The position numbers and the translations under genes are program-made. The notes beneath the pieces were generated by a model. It had not been told where the DNA came from and did not search any database. It worked only from the letters and a program-made list of their open reading frames with translations. DNA of 64,000 nucleotides from Kitasatospora sp. NBC_01246 (GTDB taxonomy: Bacteria; Actinomycetota; Actinomycetes; Streptomycetales; Streptomycetaceae): NCBI RefSeq assembly GCF_036226505.1, contig NZ_CP108484.1, positions 5,828,001 through 5,892,000 on the forward strand, read 5' to 3'. Shown here piece by piece: positions 24,346-33,800 of the stretch (position 1 is the stretch's first letter; every line of letters begins with the position of its first letter).

Positions 24346-25586
24346 CCGAGCCCGCCGCCACCCCGCCGCCGGGCTGCCCGGCGCATGCCGGCGCCACACC
24401 GCTGTACGGGCCGCGCTTCCAGACCGACCCGTCCCAGCTGTACCGCGAGCTGCGGGCCGCGCACGGTCCGGTGGCTCCGGTCGAGCTCGCCGGGGGTGTC
24501 CCCGCCTGGCTGGTCATCGGCTACCGGGAGCTGCAACTGGTGACCGGCCAGCCGCAGTTGTTCGGCCGTGACTCGACCCGCTGGAACGCCTGGGAGAGCA
24601 TCCCCGAGGACTGGCCGCTGAAGCCGATGATGGCGCCGGTGCCGTCGATCCTGTACGCCGAGGGGGAGGAGCACGTCCGCCGCTCGCGGGCCGTCACGGA
24701 CGCGCTGGCCGCCGTCGACCCGTACGAGCTGCGCAAGCACTGCGAGGAGATCGCCGACCGGCTGATCGACGGGTTCGCCGGGCGCGGTGAGGCCGAGCTG
24801 GTCGCCGAGTACGCGCACCGGATGCCACTGCTGGTGCTCTGCCGGCTGCTCGGACTGAGCGAGGAGCAGGCGCCCGTCCTGATCGACGGGCTGCTGGCGA
24901 TGCTGGACGGCGGGGCGGACGCCCCGGCCGGCGCGCAGCGGCTGCTCGGCGTGATGCTCGACCTGGTCCGGGAGAAGGCCGAGCGGCCGTCCGACGACCT
25001 GGCCTCGCGGATGCTGCTGCACGAGGCGGGCCTGGACCACGACGAGGTGATGCGCGACCTGCGCGTCCTGCTGATCGCCGGCCACCAGCCGTGCTCGTAC
25101 TGGATCTCCAACGCGCTGCGGCTGATGCTCACCGACGAGCGGTTCGCCGCCTCGCTCTCCGGCGGCCGGCGCAGCATCAACCAGGCCCTGAACGAGGCGC
25201 TCTGGGAGGACACCCCGACGCAGATCTTCGCCGGGCGCTGGGCGGTCCGGGACACCCAGCTCGGCGGCCAGCGGATCGCCGCGGGGGACATGCTGCTGCT
25301 CGGCTTCGCGGGGGCGAACGCGGACCCGGCGGTGCGGCAGGCCGACGGCAGCCCGGCGGAGGGCAACCGGGCGCACATGAGCTACTCCTACGGCGAGCAC
25401 GGGTGCCCGTTCCCGGCGCAGGAGGCGGCCGAGGTGATCGCCACCACGGCGATCGAGGTGCTGCTGGACCGCCTGCCGGACCTCCGGCTGGCGGTGGCCG
25501 AGCACGCGCTGGTGTGGCGGCCGTCGGCGTGGGTGCGCGGGCTGGTGGCACTGCCGGTGTCGTTCACCCCGGGCTACGCGGTCTGA
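24342..25586 (+). CDS. cytochrome P450, CYP157-like, lacking ExxR
   Basis: Heme-thiolate protein of 414 residues translated from GTG overlapping cvnD. Sequence shows several departures from canonical P450s: the K-helix ExxR motif reads E285-A-L-W288, the I-helix acid-alcohol pair is gone (AGHQPC at 246-251 instead of AGxE/DTT), and the heme loop reads SYGEHGCPF with Cys355 kept but no Gly after it. Loss of ExxR is the published hallmark of CYP157 enzymes, which in S. coelicolor are conservon members paired with CYP154. Monooxygenase activity is therefore uncertain; it could be a heme sensor or electron partner. Confidence 0.88.
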   Translation: MTEPAATPPPGCPAHAGATPLYGPRFQTDPSQLYRELRAAHGPVAPVELAGGVPAWLVIGYRELQLVTGQPQLFGRDSTRWNAWESIPEDWPLKPMMAPVPSILYAEGEEHVRRSRAVTDALAAVDPYELRKHCEEIADRLIDGFAGRGEAELVAEYAHRMPLLVLCRLLGLSEEQAPVLIDGLLAMLDGGADAPAGAQRLLGVMLDLVREKAERPSDDLASRMLLHEAGLDHDEVMRDLRVLLIAGHQPCSYWISNALRLMLTDERFAASLSGGRRSINQALNEALWEDTPTQIFAGRWAVRDTQLGGQRIAAGDMLLLGFAGANADPAVRQADGSPAEGNRAHMSYSYGEHGCPFPAQEAAEVIATTAIEVLLDRLPDLRLAVAEHALVWRPSAWVRGLVALPVSFTPGYAV

Positions 25587-25588
25587 CA

Positions 25589-25612
25589 CCCGGGGCCGCG
25601 CGGCCCCGGGTC
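25589..25612 (+). terminator. hairpin between the two P450 genes
   Basis: Perfect 10-bp stem ACCCGGGGCC with GGCCCCGGGT, 4-nt loop, 3 bp after the CYP157 stop. No U tract; may attenuate or stabilise rather than fully terminate. Confidence 0.55.
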
Positions 25613-25625
25613 AGCCGCGCCCGCC

Positions 25626-25674
25626 GCACCCCGCACCCCGCACCTCGCACCCCGCACCTCGCACCCCGTGCCCC
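25626..25674. repeat. 7-bp tandem repeat GCACCYC x7
   Basis: Seven consecutive heptamers alternating GCACCCC and GCACCTC, last copy degenerate. Lies in the 180-bp gap between the P450 genes. Confidence 0.85.
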
Positions 25675-25770
25675 GGAACCCGGGCCCCCGCCGCAGCCCG
25701 GCAGCGAGGCGCCGGAGCCCGCCGGCAGGACCACCGGACAGGAATCAGGAAGCCAAGGAGAGTTGTGCCG

Positions 25771-26976
25771 ATGACCGCCCCGATAGCCCTCGACCCGCTG
25801 GCGCGCGACAACGCCGCCGAGGGCGCGCTGCTGCGCGCCGCCGGCCCGGCGGTGGCGGTGGAGCTGCCCGGCGGCGTCGCCGCCTGGGCGGTGACGCGGC
25901 ACGCGGCCGCGCGCGACCTGCTGACCGACCCCCGGCTGGTGAAGGACGCCGCGCACTGGGCTGCCTACCAGCGCGGCGACGTGCCGAAGACGTGGCCGCT
26001 GATCGGCCTGGCCGTGCCCGGCCCGAGCATGGTGACCACCGACGGCGCCCGGCACCGGCGGCTGCGGACGCTGGTGGCGCAGGCGTTCACGCCGCGCCGG
26101 GTGGAGCTGATGCGCCCCCGGGTGCGGGAGATCACCGACGGCCTGCTGGACGTCCTGGCCGCGGGGGAGCGGGTGGTGGACCTCAAGTCGGTCTTCGCCT
26201 TCCCGCTGCCGATGACGGTGATCTGTTCGCTGCTGGGCGTTCCGGAGTCCGACCACGCCCTGCTGCGGGGGCTCTACGAGGAGTTCTTCGGCATCCGGCC
26301 CAACCCCGACGGCATCCAGGCGACCATCGCCGGGCTGAACGCCTTCGTAAACGAGTTGGTGGCGAAGCGCCGTTCGGAGCCCGGTGACGATCTGGCCAGT
26401 GCGCTGTTGGCGGCGGACGCCGAGGGCGGGGCGCTGAGCGACGCGGAGGCGGCGGCCACCCTGCGGGTGATCATCGCGGCGGGCCACGAGACCACGGTGA
26501 ACCTGATCGGCAACGCCGTCCGGGCGCTGCTCGCCCACCCGGACCAACTGGAGCTGGTCCGGGCCGGCACGGTGTCCTGGGACGCGGTGGTGGAGGAGTC
26601 GCTCCGGTGGACGCCGCCGACCAGCAACTTCCTGTTCCGGTTCGCCGCCGAGTCCATCGAGGTCGGCGAGGTCGTGATCCCGCGCGGCGAGCCGGTGCTG
26701 ATCTCCTACAACGCGATCGGCCGGGATCCCGCCCAGCACGGGGTGACGGCCGAGCTGTTCGACATCACCAGGGACCCGAGCCGTCATCTCTCCTTCGGCC
26801 ACGGTCCGCACGTCTGCCCGGGCTCGCCGCTGGCCCGGCTGGAGGCGGGGGTCGCGCTGCCGGCGCTGTTCGAGCGGTTCCCGGAGCTGTCCCTGGCGGT
26901 GCCCGACGAGGACCTGCGGCCGAGCCCCTCGCTGGTGGTCAACTCGCTGCGGGAGCTGCCGGTCCGGCTCTTCTGA
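25771..26976 (+). CDS. cytochrome P450, CYP154-like
   Basis: Canonical bacterial P450 of about 401 residues: I-helix AGHETT (237-242), ExxR in EESLR (E276, R279), and heme loop FGHGPHVCPG with Cys349. AAGGAG at 25755-25760 serves either ATG 25771 (10-nt spacing, used here) or GTG 25765 (4-nt spacing). It follows the ExxR-less P450 as CYP154 follows CYP157 in conservons, suggesting it is the catalytically competent partner. The substrate is unknown; characterised CYP154 members oxidise macrolides or steroids. No ferredoxin or reductase gene is adjacent. Confidence 0.9.
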   Translation: MTAPIALDPLARDNAAEGALLRAAGPAVAVELPGGVAAWAVTRHAAARDLLTDPRLVKDAAHWAAYQRGDVPKTWPLIGLAVPGPSMVTTDGARHRRLRTLVAQAFTPRRVELMRPRVREITDGLLDVLAAGERVVDLKSVFAFPLPMTVICSLLGVPESDHALLRGLYEEFFGIRPNPDGIQATIAGLNAFVNELVAKRRSEPGDDLASALLAADAEGGALSDAEAAATLRVIIAAGHETTVNLIGNAVRALLAHPDQLELVRAGTVSWDAVVEESLRWTPPTSNFLFRFAAESIEVGEVVIPRGEPVLISYNAIGRDPAQHGVTAELFDITRDPSRHLSFGHGPHVCPGSPLARLEAGVALPALFERFPELSLAVPDEDLRPSPSLVVNSLRELPVRLF

Positions 26977-26987
26977 GCGCGCCCGGC

Positions 26988-27029
26988 GCCGGCCGGTTCC
27001 CCGTCCGCCCGGACGGGGAACCGGCCGGC
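26988..27029 (+). terminator. terminator of the conservon operon
   Basis: Perfect 19-bp stem (26988-27006 with 27011-27029), GCCC loop. Confidence 0.85.
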
Positions 27030-27221
27030 GGGCGGGGCGGATCTCCGGGTCACAACTGGGGCACGTGCCGATGAAGGTCGAACGCGGACCTTGGCGGAGG
27101 GGGGCTGCTGCGTTAACGTCGTCAAACCGGCGGCCCGCCGCGTCCATGTCGATCTCCGGTACAGCGCAATGTCGTTCTGTCGTACTGCCGGCGCTCGTGC
27201 GCCCTGGCGAGGAGGACCGCA
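27030..27221. promoter_or_regulatory. upstream region of sugar ABC operon
   Basis: Contains the palindrome CGTTAACG at 27111-27118, compatible with a LacI-family half-operator core, and the direct repeat TGTCGTTC/TGTCGTAC at 27170-27185. No regulator gene of the LacI type is nearby. Confidence 0.3.
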
Positions 27222-28604
27222 TTGACCCCCACCCCGACCACGCCGTCCGCGAGGTCCCGCCGTCTGGTCGCCGTGCCCGCCCTGCTGGCGGCGCTGGCCC
27301 TGACCGCGGCCTGCTCCAACAGTTCGAGCTCCGGCGGCGGTTCGGGCGGCGGGGGCGAGACCCTGGCCGGTGACTGCGCCAAGTACCAGCCGTACGCCGG
27401 GCATTCCGGCACCACGGTGACGGTCTTCGCGTCGATCCTCAGCCCGGAGTCGGACAACCTGGAGAAGTCCTGGGCCGAGTTCGCCAAGTGCACGGGCATC
27501 AAGATCAGTTACGAGGGCTCCAACGACTTCGAGTCCCAGCTGCCGGTCCGGGTGACCGGCGGCAACGCCCCGGACTTCGCGATCATCCCGCAGCCCGGCC
27601 TGCTGGCCCAGATGGTCAAGAGCGGCAAGGTGGCCAAGCCCCCCGCGCAGACGGTCACCAACCAGGACAAGTGGAGCCCGGTCTGGAAGACCTACGGCTC
27701 GGTCAACGGCACCTTCTACGCGGCGCCGATGAGCGCCAACATGAAGTCCCTGGTCTGGTACTCGCCCAAGGCCTTCAAGCAGGCCGGCTACGAGGTGCCG
27801 CAGTCCTGGGCCGACCTGATGGCGCTCAGCGACCGGATCGCCAAGGCCGGTGCCGCGAAGCCGTGGTGCGGCGGGATCGCCTCCGGGACGGCCACCGGCT
27901 GGCCGGCCACCGACTGGCTGGAGGAGGTGGTGCTGGGCTCGTACGGCGGCGAGGTGTACGACCAGTGGGTGAACCACCAGGTGAAGTTCTCCGACGAGAA
28001 GATCACCACCGCGATGCGGACCGTGGCGGACTGGATGCAGAACCCCGCCTGGGTCAACGGCGGGTACGGTGACGTGAAGTCGATCGCCACCACGACCTTC
28101 CAGGACGCGGGGGCCCCGATCCTCACCGGCAAGTGCCTCATGCTCCAGCAGGCGTCCTTCTACAAGGCGCAGTGGCCCAAGGACACCAAGGTCGGCCCGG
28201 ACGGCGACGTCTTCGCCTTCCGCCTGCCGGCCGTGAACCCGCAGGTGGCCAGCCCGGTCGAGGGCGGTGGGGAGTTCGTGACGGCGTTCGCGAGCCGACC
28301 CGAGGTGCAGGCCGTGCAGAACTACCTGTCCAGCCCGGACTGGGCGAGCAGCCGGGTGAAGACCGCCACCGGCTGGGTCTCCGCCAACCAGGGCGTGGAC
28401 AAGAGTCTGTACACCGATCCGATCGACCGGCTCTCCGCCGACGCGCTCACCGACCCGGCGGCGACCTTCCGGTTCGACGGCTCGGACCTGATGCCGGCCG
28501 CGGTCGGCGCCGGGCAGGAGTGGAAGTCGCTGACCGCCTGGTTCGCCGAGGGCCAGTCCATCCAGAAGACCGCCGCCGACATCGACGCGGCCTGGCCGCA
28601 GTAA
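27222..28604 (+). CDS. extracellular sugar-binding lipoprotein of ABC importer
   Basis: Family 1 solute-binding protein of 460 residues, resembling alpha-glucoside or oligosaccharide binders (AglE-like). TTG at 27222 with GGCGAGGAGGAC upstream. Signal peptide ends in LTAAC with Cys31 as lipid anchor, then a Ser/Gly linker. Blocks FYAAPMSANMKSLVWYS and GGGEFVTAF are typical. Two permease genes follow. A stem-loop at 28607-28651 separates it from the permeases and probably lets the binding protein be made in excess. Ligand not predictable beyond carbohydrate. Confidence 0.88.
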   Translation: MTPTPTTPSARSRRLVAVPALLAALALTAACSNSSSSGGGSGGGGETLAGDCAKYQPYAGHSGTTVTVFASILSPESDNLEKSWAEFAKCTGIKISYEGSNDFESQLPVRVTGGNAPDFAIIPQPGLLAQMVKSGKVAKPPAQTVTNQDKWSPVWKTYGSVNGTFYAAPMSANMKSLVWYSPKAFKQAGYEVPQSWADLMALSDRIAKAGAAKPWCGGIASGTATGWPATDWLEEVVLGSYGGEVYDQWVNHQVKFSDEKITTAMRTVADWMQNPAWVNGGYGDVKSIATTTFQDAGAPILTGKCLMLQQASFYKAQWPKDTKVGPDGDVFAFRLPAVNPQVASPVEGGGEFVTAFASRPEVQAVQNYLSSPDWASSRVKTATGWVSANQGVDKSLYTDPIDRLSADALTDPAATFRFDGSDLMPAAVGAGQEWKSLTAWFAEGQSIQKTAADIDAAWPQ

Positions 28605-28606
28605 CG

Positions 28607-28651
28607 GGTCCGACCGTTACCGCGGCCCGGCCCCGGTAGCGGTCTCCGACC
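28607..28651 (+). terminator. intercistronic stem-loop after binding-protein gene
   Basis: ACCGTTACCG (28613-28622) pairs with CGGTAGCGGT (28634-28643) with one mismatch, extended by GGTC/GACC outer arms. Placed where importer operons usually have an attenuating or mRNA-stabilising hairpin. Confidence 0.55.
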
Positions 28652-28743
28652 GCCAAGGACCACCTGTCGAGGGCGGTGCGGGGCCACCCACCCGCACCGC
28701 CCGCCCCTCCTTCCTGCCCGTGGCAGGGAAAGGACGCGCAGCC

Positions 28744-29751
28744 ATGTCCCTCACCGCCACCGCGCTCGCCGACGGCGCCTGGGGCGACGCCGCCGTCAAG
28801 TTCGGCAACAGCTTCGGCGCCGTCGCCGGTTTCCTGGGCATCCTGCTGCTGGTCTTCCTGGTGGCCGGCCGGGCCTCCGGCCGGATCGCCCGCCCGCTGG
28901 CCGTCGGGGTCTTCCTCGGCCCGGCCGTTCTGCTGCTGCTCGTCGGCCTGGTCGCCCCGCTGGTCCGCACCGTCTACCTGAGCCTCTACAACGACGACAG
29001 CAGCCGCTTCGTGGGCGGCGAGAACTTCGGCTGGGCGTTCACCACCGACTCGGTCCAGAAGATCCTGGTCACCACCCTGCTGTGGCTGGTGGTGGCGCCG
29101 CTCGCGGCCACCGGTCTGGGGCTGGTGCTGGCGCTGCTGGTGGACCGGATGCGCGGCCAGGCGGTCTACAAGTCGCTGATCTTCATGCCGATGGCCATCT
29201 CGCTGGTCGGCGCCTCGATCATCTTCAAGTTCGTCTACGAGTCCCGCGACGCCGCCCAGTCGCAGATCGGCCTGCTCAGCCAGCTCGCCATCACGCTGGG
29301 CTGGGAGCACCCGCCGAACTGGACGCTCTCCCAGCCGCTCAACACCTTCCTGCTGATGGCGGTGATGGTCTGGGTGCAGACCGGCTTCGCGATGGTCGTC
29401 CTCTCGGCGGCGATCAAGGCGATCCCGGACGAGGTCACCGAGGCGGCCCGGCTGGACGGGGCGGGCGGGGCGCGGCTGTTCTGGTACGTCACGGTGCCGA
29501 TGATCCGCACCACGGTGGTGGTCGTGCTCACCACGGTCATGATCACCACGCTCAAGGCCTTCGACATCGTCCGCACCATGACCGGCGGCAACTTCGGTAC
29601 CCAGGTGCTGGCCAACGAGATGTACTCGCAGTCCTTCGTGCAGTTCAACACCGGGCGGGGCAGCGCGCTCGCGGTGATCCTCTTCCTCGCGGTGCTGCCC
29701 CTGGTGGCCTACAACATCCTCCAGCTGCGGAAGGAGCGCGGAGTCCGATGA
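28744..29751 (+). CDS. sugar ABC transporter permease 1
   Basis: MalF/AglF-type inner membrane permease of 335 residues with about eight hydrophobic segments and the EAA loop EVTEAARLDGAGG that contacts the ATPase. ATG at 28744 is used because AAAGGA lies about 10 nt upstream; an in-frame GTG at 28720 precedes that element. Overlaps the next permease start as ATGA. Confidence 0.9.
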   Translation: MSLTATALADGAWGDAAVKFGNSFGAVAGFLGILLLVFLVAGRASGRIARPLAVGVFLGPAVLLLLVGLVAPLVRTVYLSLYNDDSSRFVGGENFGWAFTTDSVQKILVTTLLWLVVAPLAATGLGLVLALLVDRMRGQAVYKSLIFMPMAISLVGASIIFKFVYESRDAAQSQIGLLSQLAITLGWEHPPNWTLSQPLNTFLLMAVMVWVQTGFAMVVLSAAIKAIPDEVTEAARLDGAGGARLFWYVTVPMIRTTVVVVLTTVMITTLKAFDIVRTMTGGNFGTQVLANEMYSQSFVQFNTGRGSALAVILFLAVLPLVAYNILQLRKERGVR

Positions 29752-30782
29752 GCGAGCACCGTCCGACCACGGGCCGGCGTCCGACCGGCGAGCGTCCGGC
29801 CACGGGCGGTCGGCGTCCGACCGGTGACCGGCGACCGTCGCGCGCGGGCCGGCGGGGCGTGCGCCGGCTGCCGGACGGGCGCCGGGGCCCGGTCCGGCAG
29901 GCGTTCACCAGCCCGCTCTCCTCGGTCTTCGTGATCGCGGTGACGGTGCTGTGGACCGTCCCGACCCTCGGGCTGCTCGCCACCTCGCTGCGGCCCAAGC
30001 AGGACGTCACCGCCGACGGCTGGTGGAACGTCTTCCTCCACCCGGACCTCGGCCTCTCCAACTACCACACCGTGCTGTTCGAGGGCGGCTCCGGCGTCTC
30101 CACCGGCCTGATGCCCTTCCTGGTCAACTCGCTGGCGATCAGCGTGCCGGCGACGCTCTTCCCGCTGGTGCTGGCCGCGATGGCCGCGTACGGCCTGGCC
30201 TGGGTGCGGTTCCGGGGCAGCGACACGGTGTTCTTCGTGGTGTTCGCGCTCCAGGTGGTGCCGATCCAGATGGCGCTGATCCCGCTGCTGCGGCTCTTCT
30301 CCGGCGGCGCGCACCTGGGTTCGCTGACCGTCGTCCCGGCGGTGGACTTCAAGGGCACCTACGCGCCGGTCTGGCTCGCGCACACCATGTTCGCGCTGCC
30401 GCTGGCGATCTTCCTGCTGCACAACTTCATCGCCCAGCTGCCGCGGGACCTGATGGAGGCGGCGGTGGTGGACGGCGCCTCGCACTTCAAGATCTTCCGG
30501 TCGATCGTGCTGCCGCTCTGCACGCCGGCGCTGGCCTCGTTCGCCATCTTCCAGTTCCTCTGGGTCTGGAACGACCTGCTGGTCGCGCTGACCTTCGCCG
30601 GGGGAACGCCCGAAGTGGCGCCGATGACCGTCCGGTTGGCCCAGCTCTCCGGCTCCTTCGGCGGCCGCTGGGAGCTGCTCACGGCCGGCGCGTTCCTGTC
30701 GATCGTCATCCCCCTGGCGGTCTTCTTCGGCCTCCAGCGGTACTTCGTCCGCGGCCTGCTGGCCGGTTCGGTCAAGGGATAG
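29748..30782 (+). CDS. sugar ABC transporter permease 2
   Basis: MalG/AglG-type permease of 344 residues. ATG at 29748 overlaps the upstream stop. Unusual for the family, the first 50 residues are a basic Arg/Gly/Pro tail with imperfect GRRPTGERP-type repeats before the first membrane helix. The EAA loop reads DLMEAAVVDGASHFKIF. No ATPase gene follows, so the importer probably uses the shared MsiK-type ATPase encoded elsewhere, as is usual in streptomycetes. Confidence 0.9.
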   Translation: MSEHRPTTGRRPTGERPATGGRRPTGDRRPSRAGRRGVRRLPDGRRGPVRQAFTSPLSSVFVIAVTVLWTVPTLGLLATSLRPKQDVTADGWWNVFLHPDLGLSNYHTVLFEGGSGVSTGLMPFLVNSLAISVPATLFPLVLAAMAAYGLAWVRFRGSDTVFFVVFALQVVPIQMALIPLLRLFSGGAHLGSLTVVPAVDFKGTYAPVWLAHTMFALPLAIFLLHNFIAQLPRDLMEAAVVDGASHFKIFRSIVLPLCTPALASFAIFQFLWVWNDLLVALTFAGGTPEVAPMTVRLAQLSGSFGGRWELLTAGAFLSIVIPLAVFFGLQRYFVRGLLAGSVKG

Positions 30783-30879
30783 TCCCGATCGGCACGGGAT
30801 GTGGCGGTTCCGTGGACACGGCCGACGCCGAACCGGTACACCGATAGGGGCAGTTGGCCGAGGTGCGTGGGGGGCGGTC

Positions 30880-33800
30880 ATGGCAGGTACAGGCATTCGC
30901 GCGGGCGTCGGAAGGCGTGGCAGGCTCGGGGGTCTGCTGGCCGCCCTCACCACCGCCGTGGCGGTGGTCGCCGGCCCGGCGGCCGCTCCGGCGGCGGCCG
31001 CCACGGTGACCCTGGGCAGTACGGCGGTCGGTCCGTCCACCGATTCCGGAGACTCGAACCACCTCAACGCGTCCCGGTACGTCACCGGCGCGGCCGGCGG
31101 CACGGTCAGCAGCGTCAGCGTCTACGTGGGCGCGGTGGACGCGGCGCCGAACAACCGGTTCCAGGCGGCGCTCTACCGCGACAACGGGGGCAGCCCGGGC
31201 GCACTGCTGGCCGGCAGCGCCACGGCGACGCTCACCGCCGACAGCTGGAACACCGTGCCGCTGACGGCGGACCTCGCCGCGAACACCGCGTACTGGCTGG
31301 CCTACAACAGCAACGGCGGCAGCGCCGCCGTCAACAATCTGCGCTACAGCCCCGGCGGTACCAGCGTGTACGGCAACGGCGGCCGGGCGTTCGGCAGTTG
31401 GCCCGCCGACTTCGGCGCGGTGACGTCCAGCGGTCTCAGCTTCTCGATCTACGCGACCTACACCGCGGAGCAGACCCCGCCGCCCCCGCCGCCGGGCGCC
31501 GGCCCGGGCGCCGAGGGTCCGATCCTGCTGGTGACCAGCCAGGCCAACCCGTACACCCGCTACCTGGCCGAGATCCTCAAGGCGGAGGGCCTCAACGACT
31601 ACCGCACGGTGGACATCTCGGCGGTGACCGGCTCGGTGCTGGCCTCCGCCGACGTGGTGCTGCTGGGCGAGATGCCGCTCACCGCGGCGCAGGCCGCGCT
31701 GTTCACCACCTGGACCGACGGCGGCGGCCGGCTGGTGGCGATGCGCCCCGACAAGCAGCTCGCGCCGCTGTTCGGCCTCACCCCCACCGCCGGCACCCGC
31801 GCGGACGCCTACCTCAAGGTGGACACCTCCGCGGCCCCCGGCGCCGGGATCACCGGCGACACCATGGGCTACCACGGCGCCGCCGACCTCTACGCGCTCA
31901 ACGGCGCCACCACCGTCGCCGCCCTGTACGCCGACGCCGCCACCGCGACCGCCAACCCGGCGGTCACGCTGCGGACGGCCGGCAGCGGGCGGGCCGCCGC
32001 CTTCAGCTACGACCTGGCCAGGTCGGTGGTGCAGACCCGGCAGGGCAACGCGGCCTGGGCCGGCCAGCAGCGGGACGGCACGGACGGCTACGAGGCCTCC
32101 GAGATGTTCTTCGGTACCGGAGGCCGGCCGGACTGGAACGACCTGGACAAGGCGCTGATCCCGATCGCCGACGAGCAGCAGCGGCTGCTGGCCAACCTGA
32201 TCACCCTGCTCGACTCCGCCCGCAAGCCGCTGCCGCGCTTCTGGTACTTCCCGCGCGACGTCAAGGCCGTGGTGGTGATGACCGGGGACGACCACGGCGT
32301 CGGCGGCACGGCGGGCCGCTGGGACGGCTACACGGCGCAGAGCCCGCCCGGCTGCAGCGTCGCCAACTGGGAGTGCGTGCGCGGCTCCTCGTACATCTAC
32401 ACCGACGATCCGCTGACCCCGGCGCAGGCGCAGGCCTACACCGACCAGGGCTTCGAGGTGGGCGTCCACGTCACCACCAACTGCCGGCCCTGGGGCAGCG
32501 CCTCCGCCCTGCAGGGCTACTACGCCGACCAGTTGTCCAGCTGGCGGGCCAAGTACCCCTCGCTGCCGAACCCTTCGAGCAGCCGTACGCACTGCGTGGA
32601 GTGGGACGACTGGGCGACCCAGGCGAAGACCAAGCTGGCCAACGGCATCCGGCTGGACACCGACTACTACTTCTACCCCTCCAACTTCACCAAGGACCGC
32701 CCCGGTTACTTCAACGGCACCGGTCAGATCATGCGCTTCGCCGACGCCGACGGCAGCGTGATCGACGAGTACCAGGCCACCACCCAGCTGACCGACGAGT
32801 CCGGCCAGTCCTACCCCGGCACCATCACCACGCTGCTCGACGCCGCCTACGGCGGCACGGGCTACTACGCGGCGCTGACCGCCAACATCCACACCGACTT
32901 CGCGGCCTCCGCCGCCTCGGACGCGATCATCACCGCCGCGAAGGCGCGCGGCGTCCCGGTGGTCTCCGGGCGGCAGATGCTCACCTGGCTGGACGGGCGC
33001 AACGGCTCGGCGTTCACCAAGCTGGCCTGGAGCGGCGGCAGCCTGACCTTCGACATCACCGGCGGGGCCAACGGGCTGCGGGCGATGCTGCCCGTCTCCG
33101 CCGCCTCCGGCACGCTGACCGGCATCTCCTCGGGCGGCCGGAGCGTCCCGTACCGGATCGAGACGGTCAAGGGCGTGGCGTACGCGTTCTTCGACGGGGC
33201 GGTCGGCTCCTACGCGGCTTCGTACGGCCGCGACACCACCCCGCCCGCCGTCACCGGGACCACCCCGGCCGGCGGTGCCACCGGGGTGGCGGCGGGGACG
33301 GCGGTGCGCTTCTCGTTCGGCGAGCCGCTGGACCAGGCGAGCGTGACGGCCTCCACGGTGACCCTGCGGACCGCCGCCGGCGCCGCCGTGGCCGGCTCGG
33401 TGGCGTACGACGGCGCGGCCAACGGCGTGGTCTTCACACCGAGCGCACCCCTGGCGCTGACCACCGGTTACACCGCGAGCGTCCAAGGGGTGCGGGACAC
33501 CTCCGGCAACGCGCTGGCGGGCCCGTACGCGATCTCCTTCACCACCGGGGGAGCGCCGCCCAGGACGCTCGGCAACGCGGTGGTGGGCTCGCTGATCGAC
33601 GACACCGACTCCCACCACCTCAACGGCAGCCGGGTCACCACCGGGGCGTCCCCGGTGCCGCTCACCGCGCTGAGCGTGCACACCGGCCCGGTCAGCGCGG
33701 CGCCGAACAACCAGTACCAGCTGGCGGTCTACACCGACGCGGGCGGCTCGCCGGGCACCCTGGTCGCGGCGACCGGCAGCGGCACGCTGACCGCCAACGC

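Noticed and set aside
30772..33681. Long minus-strand open frame opposite the deacetylase-like gene
   Set aside because: Low-complexity shadow composition; the plus strand has a signal peptide and conserved domains.
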